Source: Sphingomonas sp. UNC305MFCol5.2 (lineage in GTDB: Bacteria; Pseudomonadota; Alphaproteobacteria; Sphingomonadales; Sphingomonadaceae). From it: a stretch of DNA of 64,000 bases. The notes under the pieces are model-generated. The model saw only the letters and a program-made list of their open reading frames with translations, had not been told where the DNA came from and ran no database searches. Positions 18,343-26,631 of this stretch are shown piece by piece (positions within the stretch are counted from its first letter, which is position 1; every line of letters begins with the position of its first letter). The position numbers and the translations under genes were made by a program. Location: positions 372,001 to 436,000 of the forward strand of contig NZ_JOOE01000003.1 in NCBI RefSeq assembly GCF_000712135.1. The letters run 5' to 3'.

Positions 18343-18921
18343 TCATTCTGCCGAGCGTTTGCGGCGCCGGAATTCGGCGACCTTGGCCTTGTTGCCGCAC
18401 GCCGCCATCGAGCACCAGCGCCGGTCGTGCGCGCGCGACGTATCGAGGAACAGGATCGCGCAGCCCTCCGCTTCGCATTGCCGGATGCGGAGTGCCTGCG
18501 CCCCGCCGAACAGCAGCACCGCCTCGCGTGCGACTTCGCCCAGCAGCCCGGCCGCATTTCCCTGCCAGGCGAGGCCGCCCGTCGGATCGAGCTGCGGCGC
18601 CGCGACCGATCCCGCCGCGACTGCGTTGAGATCGGCGCGCGCCTCGGCCGGATCGGGCTCCCCGGCGATGCGCGCGACGGCCAGATCATGGATCGCCTCG
18701 CGCAATCGCCGCGCCGTGAAGAGGTCCGCCTCGGTCGCACCCGCACCCGATGCGAACCCCGCCGCGACCAGCCAGCGTTCGACATCTCCGGGCACGGCGA
18801 GCAGGTCGCGCGGCACCGGCTTGAGCCGGGCGGCGAGCGTGGCGACGAAGTCCAGCGCGCGATGCCCGCCGCGAAAGCGAAAGCCGTCGCGCTGCTCTGC
18901 CGGAGGGATGGGATCGGGCAT
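18343..18921 (-). CDS. CGNR zinc-finger regulator (ABATE domain)
   Basis: 192 residues. The N-terminal ABATE domain is followed by a C-terminal treble-clef zinc finger with two cysteine pairs and the family signature CSMAACGNKAKVAEFRRR. CGNR proteins are predicted stress-responsive transcription factors that sense a small ligand through ABATE. It is divergent from the lipocalin-like gene, and the shared region contains GTAACC inverted repeats that are good operator candidates. Confidence 0.9.
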   Translation of the reverse strand: MPDPIPPAEQRDGFRFRGGHRALDFVATLAARLKPVPRDLLAVPGDVERWLVAAGFASGAGATEADLFTARRLREAIHDLAVARIAGEPDPAEARADLNAVAAGSVAAPQLDPTGGLAWQGNAAGLLGEVAREAVLLFGGAQALRIRQCEAEGCAILFLDTSRAHDRRWCSMAACGNKAKVAEFRRRKRSAE

Positions 18922-18940
18922 GGCCGCAAACTAGGCCTCT

Positions 18941-19002
18941 GTAACCTGCTTGACAAGTTATCCTTGCGCCCGCATTCCAATGTAACCTATCAATATGGTT
19001 AC
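18941..19002. promoter_or_regulatory. GTAACC inverted repeats between CGNR and lipocalin-like genes
   Basis: GTAACC / GGTTAC (18982-18987 and 18997-19002) is a perfect inverted repeat with a 9-bp spacer. A second site, TAAC ... GTTA at 18942-18945 and 18957-18960, shares the GTAACC half. On the minus strand a possible promoter TTACAT-17 bp-GATAAC has its -35 box inside the first repeat. Both sites lie between the divergent genes. Confidence 0.45.
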
Positions 19003-19014
19003 GGAGTATATCCC

Positions 19015-19497
19015 ATGCCCATCGTGCCTTTGATGCCGCTCGCGATGCTTGCCGCCGCTCCACCACAGCCGCCCCTGGTGCTCGAGGGCAGCTGGGAAAT
19101 GGCCGCGGCCTATGAGATCCTTGCCGACGGTTCGCGCGCTACGGCCTATGGCGAGCATCCGCACGGGCTGATGATGGTCGACGCCGAGGGGCGCTATACG
19201 ATCCAGATATTCCGGCCCGACCGGCCGCTCTTCGCGGGCGGCGACAAGACCCGCGGCACGCCGGAGGAATATCGCGCCGCGGTGCTCGGCTCGAGCACGC
19301 ATTTCGGCCGGGTCCGCGCGCTTCCCGACGGCAAGACGCTCGTGTTCAGCGTCGAGAGCGCGTCCTGGCCCAATTGGGAAGGCAAGCAGCAGGTGCGCGA
19401 ATACAGCTTCCGCGACGGCGTGCTCACATATGCGGTTCCCGCCAGCGCCTCCGGCAACGGCACCGTCGCCTGGTCGGTGTGGCGCAAGCTGCGCTAG
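19015..19497 (+). CDS. lipocalin-like domain protein
   Basis: 160 residues from the ATG at 19015. A short hydrophobic N-terminus (MPIVPLMPLAMLAAAPP) may be a signal peptide. The rest (LEGSWEMAAAYEILADGSRATAYGEHPHGLMMVDAEGRYTIQIFRPDRP) matches the lipocalin-like family of small beta-barrel proteins with no defined ligand. Divergent from the CGNR regulator gene; GTAACC repeats overlap the region just upstream, so it is a plausible target of that regulator. Confidence 0.75.
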   Translation: MPIVPLMPLAMLAAAPPQPPLVLEGSWEMAAAYEILADGSRATAYGEHPHGLMMVDAEGRYTIQIFRPDRPLFAGGDKTRGTPEEYRAAVLGSSTHFGRVRALPDGKTLVFSVESASWPNWEGKQQVREYSFRDGVLTYAVPASASGNGTVAWSVWRKLR

Positions 19498-19509
19498 CGG
19501 CGCCGGATC

Positions 19510-20253
19510 TCAGCCTTCGCGGTGGACGAGGAAGGGCGACCAGGCCTGGTTGACCGGCATCAGCTCGATCGTGTTGACGTTGAGGTGCGCCGGCTGCCCG
19601 GCGACCCACAGCATCGTCGCGGCGATGTCCTCCGCGGTCATCGGATTGACCCCCGCATAGACCTTGTCCGAAGTCTCCTGGCTGCCGGTGCGCACCAACG
19701 TGAACTCGGTCTCGACCATGCCCGGCTCGATCGAGCAGACGCGGACGCCGGTGCCGATCAGGTCGGAGCGCAGATTGAGGCTGAACTGGCGCACGAACGC
19801 CTTGGTCGCTCCGTACACGTTGCCGCCGGGATAGGGGTAGTTCGCTGCCACCGAGGCAAGGTTGATGATCGCGCCTTTCCGCTCGATCAACTGCGGCAAC
19901 AATTTGTGCGTGATCGACACCAGCGCAGTGATGTTGGTGTCGATCATCGTGGTCCAGTTGGACAGCGACGCCTGCTGGGCAGGCTCCAGCCCCAGCGCGA
20001 GCCCGGCATTGTTGATCAGCAGATCCACGCCGCGAAAGGCCTCGGGCAGCCCGTCGAGCGCCGCGTCGCGAGCGGCCGCGTCGCGGATGTCGAATTCGAG
20101 CGTGTGGAGCGCATCGTCCAACTCAGCCTGCAGCGCCGCGAGCCGGTCGGCGCGGCGGCCGGTGCCGATCACTCTCCAGCCTGCGCCGACGAACGCGCGC
20201 GCTGCGGCTTCGCCGATTCCCGCGGTCACGCCGGTGATGAGTGCGGTAGGCAT
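19510..20253 (-). CDS. SDR family NAD(P)-dependent oxidoreductase (YdfG-like)
   Basis: 247 residues from the ATG at 20253, with GGAG 6 bases upstream; the reading from 20307 continues into a repeat. Classical SDR motifs are intact: TGVTAGIG at residues 7-14, NNAG, the catalytic Ser (LASVA) and YGATK. The length and the end (ELMPVNQAWSPFLVHREG) resemble YdfG-type 3-hydroxy acid or serine dehydrogenases, with broad substrate use. The gene stands alone, convergent with the lipocalin-like gene. Confidence 0.9.
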   Translation of the reverse strand: MPTALITGVTAGIGEAAARAFVGAGWRVIGTGRRADRLAALQAELDDALHTLEFDIRDAAARDAALDGLPEAFRGVDLLINNAGLALGLEPAQQASLSNWTTMIDTNITALVSITHKLLPQLIERKGAIINLASVAANYPYPGGNVYGATKAFVRQFSLNLRSDLIGTGVRVCSIEPGMVETEFTLVRTGSQETSDKVYAGVNPMTAEDIAATMLWVAGQPAHLNVNTIELMPVNQAWSPFLVHREG

Positions 20254-20268
20254 GCGATTCTCCATTTC

Positions 20269-20375
20269 CGTCACCCCGGACTCGTTCCGGGGTCCACTCA
20301 GCCTCACCGGTGAAGCATGAAGCTCAGGCTTCGCCCTTGCCTCCCGGTGGACCCCGGCACAAGGCCGGGGTGACG
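20269..20375. repeat. REP-like inverted repeat, CGTCACCCCGG family
   Basis: Outer arms CGTCACCCCGG / CCGGGGTGACG with internal GGGGTCCAC and GTGGACCCC. It fills the gap between pheT and the SDR gene and is a sister of the elements at 17304 and 25716. Confidence 0.85.
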
Positions 20376-20383
20376 ATTGTGGG

Positions 20384-22774
20384 TCACCCCCTCAGTGCCG
20401 CCCCAAGCTTTGCTGCGGCGGCAACCACCTTGTCGGCCACGGCCTTCAGCTCGGCATCGGTGAAGCTCTTCTCGCCCGGCTGGAGCGTGACTTCGACTGC
20501 GAGGCTCTTCTGCCCCTCGGGTACGCCGGTGCCGGTGAAGACATCGAACAGCCGCGCATCGACGATGACCGCCTTGTCGGCACCCTTCACCGTGCGGACG
20601 AGATCGCCCGCCGCCAGCTCGGCCGGCACGAGGAACGCGAAGTCGCGCGTGACCGCCTGCAGCGCGGGGGGCGTGTAGGCGGGCCGCATGAAGCCGGATC
20701 CACGCTTGGCCGGAAGCGCATCGAGATAGATCTCCACCGCCGCGACGTCTCCGTCGAGGTCGAATGCCTTGAGCACGCCCGGATGGACCATGCCGAACGC
20801 CGCGAGCACCGTCTTCGGCCCGAGACGCAAGGTCGCCGACTGGCCGGGATGATAGACCTCACCCGCCTCGCCTCCCTCGACGTTGCTCGGGACAGGCATC
20901 ACTTGCAAATTGGCGACCGGCGCGCCGGCGGCTTCGAGCAGCGACAGCGCCTCGGCCTTGGCGTCGAACGCGTCGAAGCGCTGGCCCTTGCCGCCTTGCC
21001 AGCCGCGCGTCGCGCGGTCGCCCGCGAGCACGACGCCCAATGTCAGCCGCTCCTTGTCGGCGAGATAGCGGCGGCCGATCTCGAACAGCCGGATGCCGGT
21101 CGCGCCGCGCTTCACATTGCGCTCCGCGGCGGCGAGCAGGCCGGGGAGCAGCGACGGGCGCATGACCTTCATGTCTTCGCTGATCGGATTGGCGAGGGTC
21201 CACGCCCCGCCGCCGAACGGCGCCGCCTCGGCCTCGGAAATGAAGCTCCACGTCACCGCTTCGTTGAGCCCGCGCGCCGCGGCGGTGCGGCGCAGCTTGC
21301 GCTCCAACTTCTGCTCGGGCGTCGCGGTCGGACGGGCGACGCCGGGAATGCGGTCGAGCGGTGTCGAGGGCACCTTGTCGATGCCTTCGATGCGGATGAC
21401 TTCCTCGACGAGATCGGCGGGCCCGTCGACGTCGCGGCGCCAGCTCGGCACGGTGACGTTCCACGCGCCGTCGACGACGAACCCCAGGCTTTCGAGGATC
21501 GCCTTCTGACGGTCGGCCGGCACGGCAAGACCGCCCAGCGTCTCGGCAAGCGCCGGATCGTAGACATAGCTGCGCAGCGCGGTCGGCGCCTGCCCGGCGC
21601 GGGTGACTTCGCTTGCCGATCCGCCGCACAGATCGACCACATAGCGCGCCGCGATCGCGATGCCGTCTTCGAGGAACGCCGGATCCACGCCGCGCTCGAA
21701 GCGCGAGCGCGCGTCGCTGGTCAGATTGAGCTTCTGGCCCGTCCGGGCGATGTGATCGGGATCGAAGAAGGCGCATTCGATCACTACGTCGGTGGTGCTC
21801 TCGGACACGCCGGTGTCCTCGCCGCCCATGATCCCGCCGATATCGTGCACGCCGTTCGCGTCGACGATCACCGTCACGCTCTCGTCGAGCGTATAGGTCT
21901 TTTCGTTGAGCGCGAGCACCTGCTCGCCGGCCTTCGCCTTGCGGACGACCAGCGCGCCGCTGAGCTTCGCCTTGTCGTAGACGTGGAGCGGGCGGCCGAG
22001 ATCGATCATCACATAATTGGTGATGTCGACCAGCGCCGAGATCGGGCGCTGGCCGATCGCCTTGAGGCGCAGCTGCATCCAGTCGGGCGACGCGCCGTTG
22101 GTCACGCCGCTGACGGTCTGCCCGAAATAGGCCGGGCAGCCATCGGGCGCCTCGATCCGCACCTCGGGGCCAGCCCCGCCGGTCGGCACCGGATCGATCT
22201 CGAGCGGCTTGAGCGTCCCCAGTCCCGCCGCGGCGAGATCACGTGCGATGCCGCGCACGCCCATGCAATCCTGCCGGTTGGGCGTGATCGAGACGTCGAT
22301 CACGGCGTCGTTGAGGCCGGCATAATCGGGATAGGACATGCCGATCGGCGCATCCGCGGGCAGCTCGATGATGCCCTCATGATCGTCGCCGAGCTCGAGC
22401 TCGCGCGTCGAGCACATCATGCCGTTCGATTCGACGCCGCGCACCGCGGCGACCTTGAGCTGCATGCCGTTGGCCGGCACCACCGCACCGGGAAGCCCGA
22501 GCACGCCGACCAGACCCGCACGGGCATTGGGCGCGCCGCAGACGACCTGCAAAGGCGCGCCTTCGCCGGTATCGACGGTCAGCACCTGCAATTTGTCGGC
22601 CTGCGGATGGCGTTCGGCGGTGAGCACCTTCGCCACGCGGAAAGCGGCGAGCTTCTCGCCGGGATTCTCGACGCCTTCGACCTCGAGACCGACGCGCGTC
22701 AGCGCCTCGACGACTTCGTCCAGCGAAGCGGTCGTCTCCAGATGCTCCTTGAGCCAGTTCAGCGTGAACTTCAT
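20384..22774 (-). CDS. pheT: phenylalanine--tRNA ligase beta subunit
   Basis: 796 residues from the ATG at 22774 ([21 protein letters not shown]), the standard N-terminus; the 925-residue frame extends upstream through pheS and is rejected. Domains in order: B1, tRNA-binding (about 40-150), B3/B4 editing domain, B5, the catalytic-like core and the C-terminal anticodon-binding FDX-ACB domain (from about 700, [23 protein letters not shown]). It charges tRNA-Phe as an alpha2-beta2 enzyme with PheS. Its start overlaps the pheS stop by 4 bp. Confidence 0.97.
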   Translation of the reverse strand: MKFTLNWLKEHLETTASLDEVVEALTRVGLEVEGVENPGEKLAAFRVAKVLTAERHPQADKLQVLTVDTGEGAPLQVVCGAPNARAGLVGVLGLPGAVVPANGMQLKVAAVRGVESNGMMCSTRELELGDDHEGIIELPADAPIGMSYPDYAGLNDAVIDVSITPNRQDCMGVRGIARDLAAAGLGTLKPLEIDPVPTGGAGPEVRIEAPDGCPAYFGQTVSGVTNGASPDWMQLRLKAIGQRPISALVDITNYVMIDLGRPLHVYDKAKLSGALVVRKAKAGEQVLALNEKTYTLDESVTVIVDANGVHDIGGIMGGEDTGVSESTTDVVIECAFFDPDHIARTGQKLNLTSDARSRFERGVDPAFLEDGIAIAARYVVDLCGGSASEVTRAGQAPTALRSYVYDPALAETLGGLAVPADRQKAILESLGFVVDGAWNVTVPSWRRDVDGPADLVEEVIRIEGIDKVPSTPLDRIPGVARPTATPEQKLERKLRRTAAARGLNEAVTWSFISEAEAAPFGGGAWTLANPISEDMKVMRPSLLPGLLAAAERNVKRGATGIRLFEIGRRYLADKERLTLGVVLAGDRATRGWQGGKGQRFDAFDAKAEALSLLEAAGAPVANLQVMPVPSNVEGGEAGEVYHPGQSATLRLGPKTVLAAFGMVHPGVLKAFDLDGDVAAVEIYLDALPAKRGSGFMRPAYTPPALQAVTRDFAFLVPAELAAGDLVRTVKGADKAVIVDARLFDVFTGTGVPEGQKSLAVEVTLQPGEKSFTDAELKAVADKVVAAAAKLGAALRG

Positions 22775-23925
22775 GCGCCGACTCCCCCGCTCAGCGTGGG
22801 CACGTCGAGCGCCGAGAAGCCGTAGTGGCGCAGCCAGCGCAGATCGCCGTCGAAGAAGGCGCGCAGATCGTCCATCCCGTATTTGAGCATCGCCAGCCGG
22901 TCGACGCCGGTGCCGAAGGCGAAGCCCTGCCATTCGTTCGGATCGAGCCCGCAGGCGGCGATCACCTTGGGGTGCACCATCCCGGAGCCGAGCACTTCCA
23001 TCCAGCCCTCGGATCCGCCGATCACGCGCTTGCCGTCCTTGATCGTGTAGCCGACATCGACTTCGGCCGAAGGCTCGGTGAAGGGGAAATAGCTCGGGCG
23101 CAGGCGCAGCACGATGTCGTCGCGCTCGAAAAACGCCTTGAGGAACGTCTCGAGCGTCCATTTGAGGTGACCCAGCGTGATCCCCTTGTCGATCACCAGC
23201 CCTTCGATCTGGTGGAACATCGGCGTGTGCGTCGCATCCGAATCCGAGCGATAGACCCGGCCCGGCGCGATGATCCGGATCGGCGGCTTGTTGGCCAGCA
23301 TCGTCCGGATCTGCACCGGCGAGGTGTGTGTGCGCAGCAGCATTTTCTGCTCCCTCTCCCCTTCAGGGGAGAGGGGCATGACCGGAGCGTTGTCGACAGG
23401 CCCCTCTCCCCGGCCCTCTCCCCGCAAGCGGAGAGAGGGAGACATGTAGAACGTGTCGTGCATCGCCCGGGCCGGGTGGCTCTCGGGGATGTTGAGCGCG
23501 GTGAAATTGTGCCAGTCGTCCTCGATCTCGGGGCCGGTCGCGACTGCGAAGCCGAGATCGGCGAAGATCTCCGCCAGCTCATCCATCACCTGGCTCACCG
23601 GGTGCACCGAGCCCGCGGGAACCGCATCGACCGGCAGCGTCATGTCCAGCGTCTCGCTCGCCAGCCGCGCATCGAGCGCCAGCCGCTCGAGCACTGCCTT
23701 GCGATCGGCGAGCGCCGCAGTCACTGCCTCGCGCAGGCCGTGGATGCGCGGGCCCTGTTCCTGGCGCTCCTCGGGGCTCATCGCGCCCAGCGTCTTGAGC
23801 AGGCCGGTGATCGCGCCCTGTTTGCCGAGCGCATGGACGCGCAGCGCCTCGACGGCGTCGAGCCCGGTCGCGGCCTGGATCGAAGCGAGCAGGTCGCTGC
23901 GCAATTGTTCGAGATCGGTGGTCAT
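22771..23925 (-). CDS. pheS: phenylalanine--tRNA ligase alpha subunit with in-frame repeat insertion
   Basis: 384 residues. An N-terminal coiled-coil arm (1-90) leads into the class II synthetase core: motif 2 area ([43 protein letters not shown]), [12 protein letters not shown] and motif 3 [22 protein letters not shown]. Between HDTFY (156-160) and LLRTHTSP (from 196) about 32 residues rich in Gly, Arg and Glu appear (about 162-193), where other PheS proteins have only a short loop. This stretch is encoded by a palindromic intergenic-type repeat. The frame is kept and all catalytic motifs are present, so the enzyme is probably functional. Confidence 0.96.
   Translation of the reverse strand: MTTDLEQLRSDLLASIQAATGLDAVEALRVHALGKQGAITGLLKTLGAMSPEERQEQGPRIHGLREAVTAALADRKAVLERLALDARLASETLDMTLPVDAVPAGSVHPVSQVMDELAEIFADLGFAVATGPEIEDDWHNFTALNIPESHPARAMHDTFYMSPSLRLRGEGRGEGPVDNAPVMPLSPEGEREQKMLLRTHTSPVQIRTMLANKPPIRIIAPGRVYRSDSDATHTPMFHQIEGLVIDKGITLGHLKWTLETFLKAFFERDDIVLRLRPSYFPFTEPSAEVDVGYTIKDGKRVIGGSEGWMEVLGSGMVHPKVIAACGLDPNEWQGFAFGTGVDRLAMLKYGMDDLRAFFDGDLRWLRHYGFSALDVPTLSGGVGA
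23350..23445. repeat. CCCTCTCCCC-family palindrome inside pheS
   Basis: Two palindromic units (CCCTCTCCCCTTCAGGGG type near 23352-23374, and CTCTCCCCGCAAGCGGAGAG type near 23415-23438) separated by about 40 bp sit within the pheS coding region. The composition and arrangement match the intergenic element at 14324-14430. Exact boundaries are approximate. Confidence 0.85.
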
Positions 23926-24092
23926 GGAAAAGGCCCGAACCCCAGAGTGCGCACGAGGTCAACCCTTGGGCGCAAGATTCGCCTCCGCGCACGGCCCGTC
24001 GCGGGCGCGGGGCAGGATGACGCAGCCCCCTTCTCGCCGATCCGCGATCATGAGACGTCACCGCCGCCGACTTGTACGTATGGAGGCGACCG

Positions 24093-24926
24093 ATGTTGAT
24101 GCAGGCAAGGCTCGAAACCGTCGATTGTCCCTGCTGCGAAAGCGACGGGCATCGGCATTGGGCGTCCGAAAACGGCTATGCCGCGGTCAAATGCACCGGC
24201 TGCGGCACGGTCTATATCCGCGAGCGCCCGCGCGCCGAGGATATTTCCGCCGCCGCGCGCGACGGCGTCCACCCGACCGAGGACGGCACGCTCGATCAGC
24301 GGCTGCGTCGCCAGGGCTGGAAAGTGCCTTTCTACGCCGGCATCGTCCGCCGATTCTTCGACGGCGAGAAGGACCTCAGCTGGCTCGACGTCGGCGCGGG
24401 CAATGGCGAGTTCGTCGAGGCGGTCCAGCGCGCGCTGCCCGACGCCAAGGCCAGCGGCATCGATCCGATGGAAGTGAAGGTGGCACGCGCGCAGCAGCGC
24501 GGGGTGCCGATCACCACCCAGACGCTGGAGGAAGTGACCGGCAGCTACGACGTGATCTCGATCATCAACGTCTTCTCGCACGTCCCCGACTTCCAGCATT
24601 TCGGCGGGTTGATCCGCGCCCGGCTCAAGCCCGGCGGCTCGCTGTTCATCGAGACGGGCAATGGCGGCGACTTGCCCTCGCGCGCCGATTATCCCGGCGA
24701 ATTGCTGCTGCCCGATCACCTGACCTTCTCGGGCATCGAGCAGATGAAGCAGACGCTCGGGCGCCTCGGCTTCGGGCGGATCGAGCATTTCAGCCGCCGG
24801 ACCGATCACCCGCTCTGGGCCGTCAAGCAGATCGTGAAGAGCATTCTCAAGGGAAAGCCGAAGCTGGTCCTCCCCTGGACGCGCAAGTTCCGGACGGTGT
24901 TCTACCGCGCGTATCTCGACGGCTAA
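24093..24926 (+). CDS. class I SAM-dependent methyltransferase with zinc-ribbon N-terminus
   Basis: 277 residues from the ATG at 24093, chosen because GGAGG lies 6 bases upstream; an in-frame TTG at 24072 has no such site. Residues 12-37 carry CPCC ... CTGC, a zinc-ribbon-like pair. The methyltransferase core has the SAM motif WLDVGAGNGEF (about 98-108), an acidic loop (GIDPMEVK) and INVFSHVPDF. The architecture resembles sugar or polyketide C-methyltransferases of the Cys-rich type, but the substrate is unknown. It is divergent from pheS and lies between the two translation gene pairs. Confidence 0.85.
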   Translation: MLMQARLETVDCPCCESDGHRHWASENGYAAVKCTGCGTVYIRERPRAEDISAAARDGVHPTEDGTLDQRLRRQGWKVPFYAGIVRRFFDGEKDLSWLDVGAGNGEFVEAVQRALPDAKASGIDPMEVKVARAQQRGVPITTQTLEEVTGSYDVISIINVFSHVPDFQHFGGLIRARLKPGGSLFIETGNGGDLPSRADYPGELLLPDHLTFSGIEQMKQTLGRLGFGRIEHFSRRTDHPLWAVKQIVKSILKGKPKLVLPWTRKFRTVFYRAYLDG

Positions 24927-24954
24927 GAGACTGTCTTTTGGATTAATCCAACCG

Positions 24955-25020
24955 TTCGTGTCGAGCGAAGTCGAGACACGGTGACAGGGTAAACGCTTCT
25001 CGACTTCGCTCGAAGCGAAC
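24955..25020. repeat. 16-bp inverted repeat, TCGAGCGAAGTCGAGA family
   Basis: TCGAGCGAAGTCGAGA at 24962-24977 is exactly inverted at 24999-25014; each arm is also nearly self-complementary (CTTCGCTCGA / TCGAGCGAAG). It lies between the convergent methyltransferase and LysE genes and could act as a bidirectional transcription stop. A palindrome GGATTAATCC (24941-24950) precedes it. Confidence 0.85.
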
Positions 25021-25054
25021 AGAGAAGACGGCTTCCGCGTGGACAGGACAGAGC

Positions 25055-25672
25055 CTAGACGCGGCTGCCGAGCAGCGCCCCGCCGAAGCCGATGAACATC
25101 ACGCCCGTGGCGCGGTTGAACAGCTTCTGCCGGTTGGCCGGCGCGAGCCAGCCGGCCAGCGAGCGTCCGCCCAGCGCATAGACGCCGTACCAGAAACCCT
25201 CGATCACCACGAAGCTCGTCACCAGAACGCCGAGTTGGATCCAGAAGGGCCGATTCGTGTCGAGGAACTGCGGAAAGAGCGCCGCGGCGAAGATGATCAG
25301 CTTGGGATTGGACAGCCCGGTGGCGAGCCCCGTCGCATAGAGCGCGCCAGCCGAGCGCCGCGTGTGCGGATCGCTCGCGGCGGCGCCCACCGGCGCACGC
25401 CACGCCTTGATACCCAGCCACACCAGATAGGCGACACCGGCATAGCGCAGTACGTCGTACAGCCCCGGCGCCGCCTTGAGCAAAGCGCCGAGACCCGCCG
25501 CCGAGGCGAGCAGGCAGAGCAGGACCGCGCTCATCAGCCCGGCCATCGACGCAAGCGCGCGGCGCGGTCCGTGATGGATGCTCTGCACCATCACATGGAG
25601 CATGTTCGGCCCGGGCGTCCCCGCGATCAGGAACACGGCCGTGACGTAGAGCCACCAGGTCTGCATCGCCAT
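25055..25672 (-). CDS. LysE family translocator
   Basis: 205 residues from the ATG at 25672, which has GGAGG 6 bases upstream. Six hydrophobic segments, the first carrying the family signature FLIAGTPGPNMLHV, and GLSNPKLIIFAAALFPQF in the middle, place it in the LysE/RhtB superfamily of amino-acid or metabolite exporters of the inner membrane. The exported compound is not predictable. It stands between pheS and rplT but is flanked by repeats on both sides, so it looks like an insertion into the translation gene order. Confidence 0.9.
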   Translation of the reverse strand: MAMQTWWLYVTAVFLIAGTPGPNMLHVMVQSIHHGPRRALASMAGLMSAVLLCLLASAAGLGALLKAAPGLYDVLRYAGVAYLVWLGIKAWRAPVGAAASDPHTRRSAGALYATGLATGLSNPKLIIFAAALFPQFLDTNRPFWIQLGVLVTSFVVIEGFWYGVYALGGRSLAGWLAPANRQKLFNRATGVMFIGFGGALLGSRV

Positions 25673-25715
25673 TCTTCGCCTCCCGCCATGGGCCACCGCG
25701 GCCCAAACCCGTCAT

Positions 25716-25822
25716 CGTCACCCCGGCCTTGTGCCGGGGTCCACTGTTCCTCAGGCGAGACGATCTCGCCTCTTGCTTCTCCGTCAGCATCCCGGTGGAC
25801 CCGGCACAAGGCCGGGGTGACG
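25716..25822. repeat. REP-like inverted repeat, CGTCACCCCGG family
   Basis: Outer arms CGTCACCCCGG / CCGGGGTGACG with self-pairing CCCCGGCCTTGTGCCGGGG and its inverted mate. It lies downstream of rplT and upstream of the LysE gene. Confidence 0.85.
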
Positions 25823-25890
25823 GAAAAGGAAAAGAAAAGGGCGCCGGTGGATACCACCGACGCCCCGTTTCTCGATCGCTGCAGGTCGCC

Positions 25891-26256
25891 TCAGGCGGCC
25901 TGGGGCAGTGCCGCCTTCGCCTGCGCGACGATGGCGCTGAACGCCTCGCCTTCGTGCATCGCGATGTCGGCCAGCACCTTCCGGTCGAGCTCGATGCCGG
26001 CGAGCTTCAGCCCGTGCATGAACTGCGAATAGGTCAGGCCCTCGGCGCGGACGCCGGCGTTGATGCGCTGAATCCAGAGACCACGGAAGGTCCGCTTCTT
26101 AACCTTGCGGTCGCGATACGCGTACTGGCCGGCCTTTTCGACGGCCTGCCGCGCGATGCGGATCGTGTTCTTGCGACGGCCGCGATAGCCCTTCGCCTGT
26201 TCCAGGATGTTCTTGTGCTTGGCGCGGGTGGTAACACCCCGTTTGACGCGTGCCAT
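25891..26256 (-). CDS. rplT: 50S ribosomal protein L20
   Basis: 121 residues, the normal length for L20. [70 protein letters not shown] is a standard L20 sequence. L20 is needed early in 50S assembly. It follows rpmI by 13 bp. Confidence 0.98.
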   Translation of the reverse strand: MARVKRGVTTRAKHKNILEQAKGYRGRRKNTIRIARQAVEKAGQYAYRDRKVKKRTFRGLWIQRINAGVRAEGLTYSQFMHGLKLAGIELDRKVLADIAMHEGEAFSAIVAQAKAALPQAA

Positions 26257-26269
26257 GGTTCCGGGCTCC

Positions 26270-26473
26270 TTACTTCAGGCCGTACGGCGCCCACGCGAGA
26301 ACGCGGGCGGTATCGGCGTCGGCGAGCACGGAAGTGCCGCGATTCTGGCGGATGTACTTCGCGTTGTGCGAAATCAGTCGGTGGCGCTTGCCGGCGACTC
26401 CGTGCTTCACCTTGCCAGTGGCAGTGAGCTTGAAGCGCTTCTTGACGCCGCTCTTCGTCTTGAGCTTGGGCAT
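26270..26473 (-). CDS. rpmI: 50S ribosomal protein L35
   Basis: 67 residues: [25 protein letters not shown]...[19 protein letters not shown] is typical L35. The start has AAGGAG 6 bases upstream. It is the first gene of an rpmI-rplT operon here; infC, the usual first gene, is not upstream. Confidence 0.98.
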   Translation of the reverse strand: MPKLKTKSGVKKRFKLTATGKVKHGVAGKRHRLISHNAKYIRQNRGTSVLADADTARVLAWAPYGLK

Positions 26474-26560
26474 TTTGGTCTCCTTGCAAACTCGAACGCG
26501 CGAACAGCCGCGGCAGCCCTTGATGGCCGGGCGTGTTCCTGACGTTCGAGGAAAGCGGGG

Positions 26561-26589
26561 CGCATACTCTCACTCTCGCCGCAATGCAA
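26561..26589 (-). promoter_or_regulatory. probable rpmI-rplT promoter
   Basis: Read on the minus strand, TTGCAT (26589-26584) and TATGCG (26566-26561) are 17 bp apart, about 90 bp upstream of rpmI. No other strong match was seen in this gap. Confidence 0.5.
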
Positions 26590-26631
26590 CCTGAGTCGGG
26601 AACCCCTAGGGTTTACAGGCTTTTTGTTACA

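Noticed and set aside
20783..22825. 680-codon plus-strand frame opposite pheT
   Set aside because: Low-complexity His/Arg/Asp-rich translation and full overlap with pheT.
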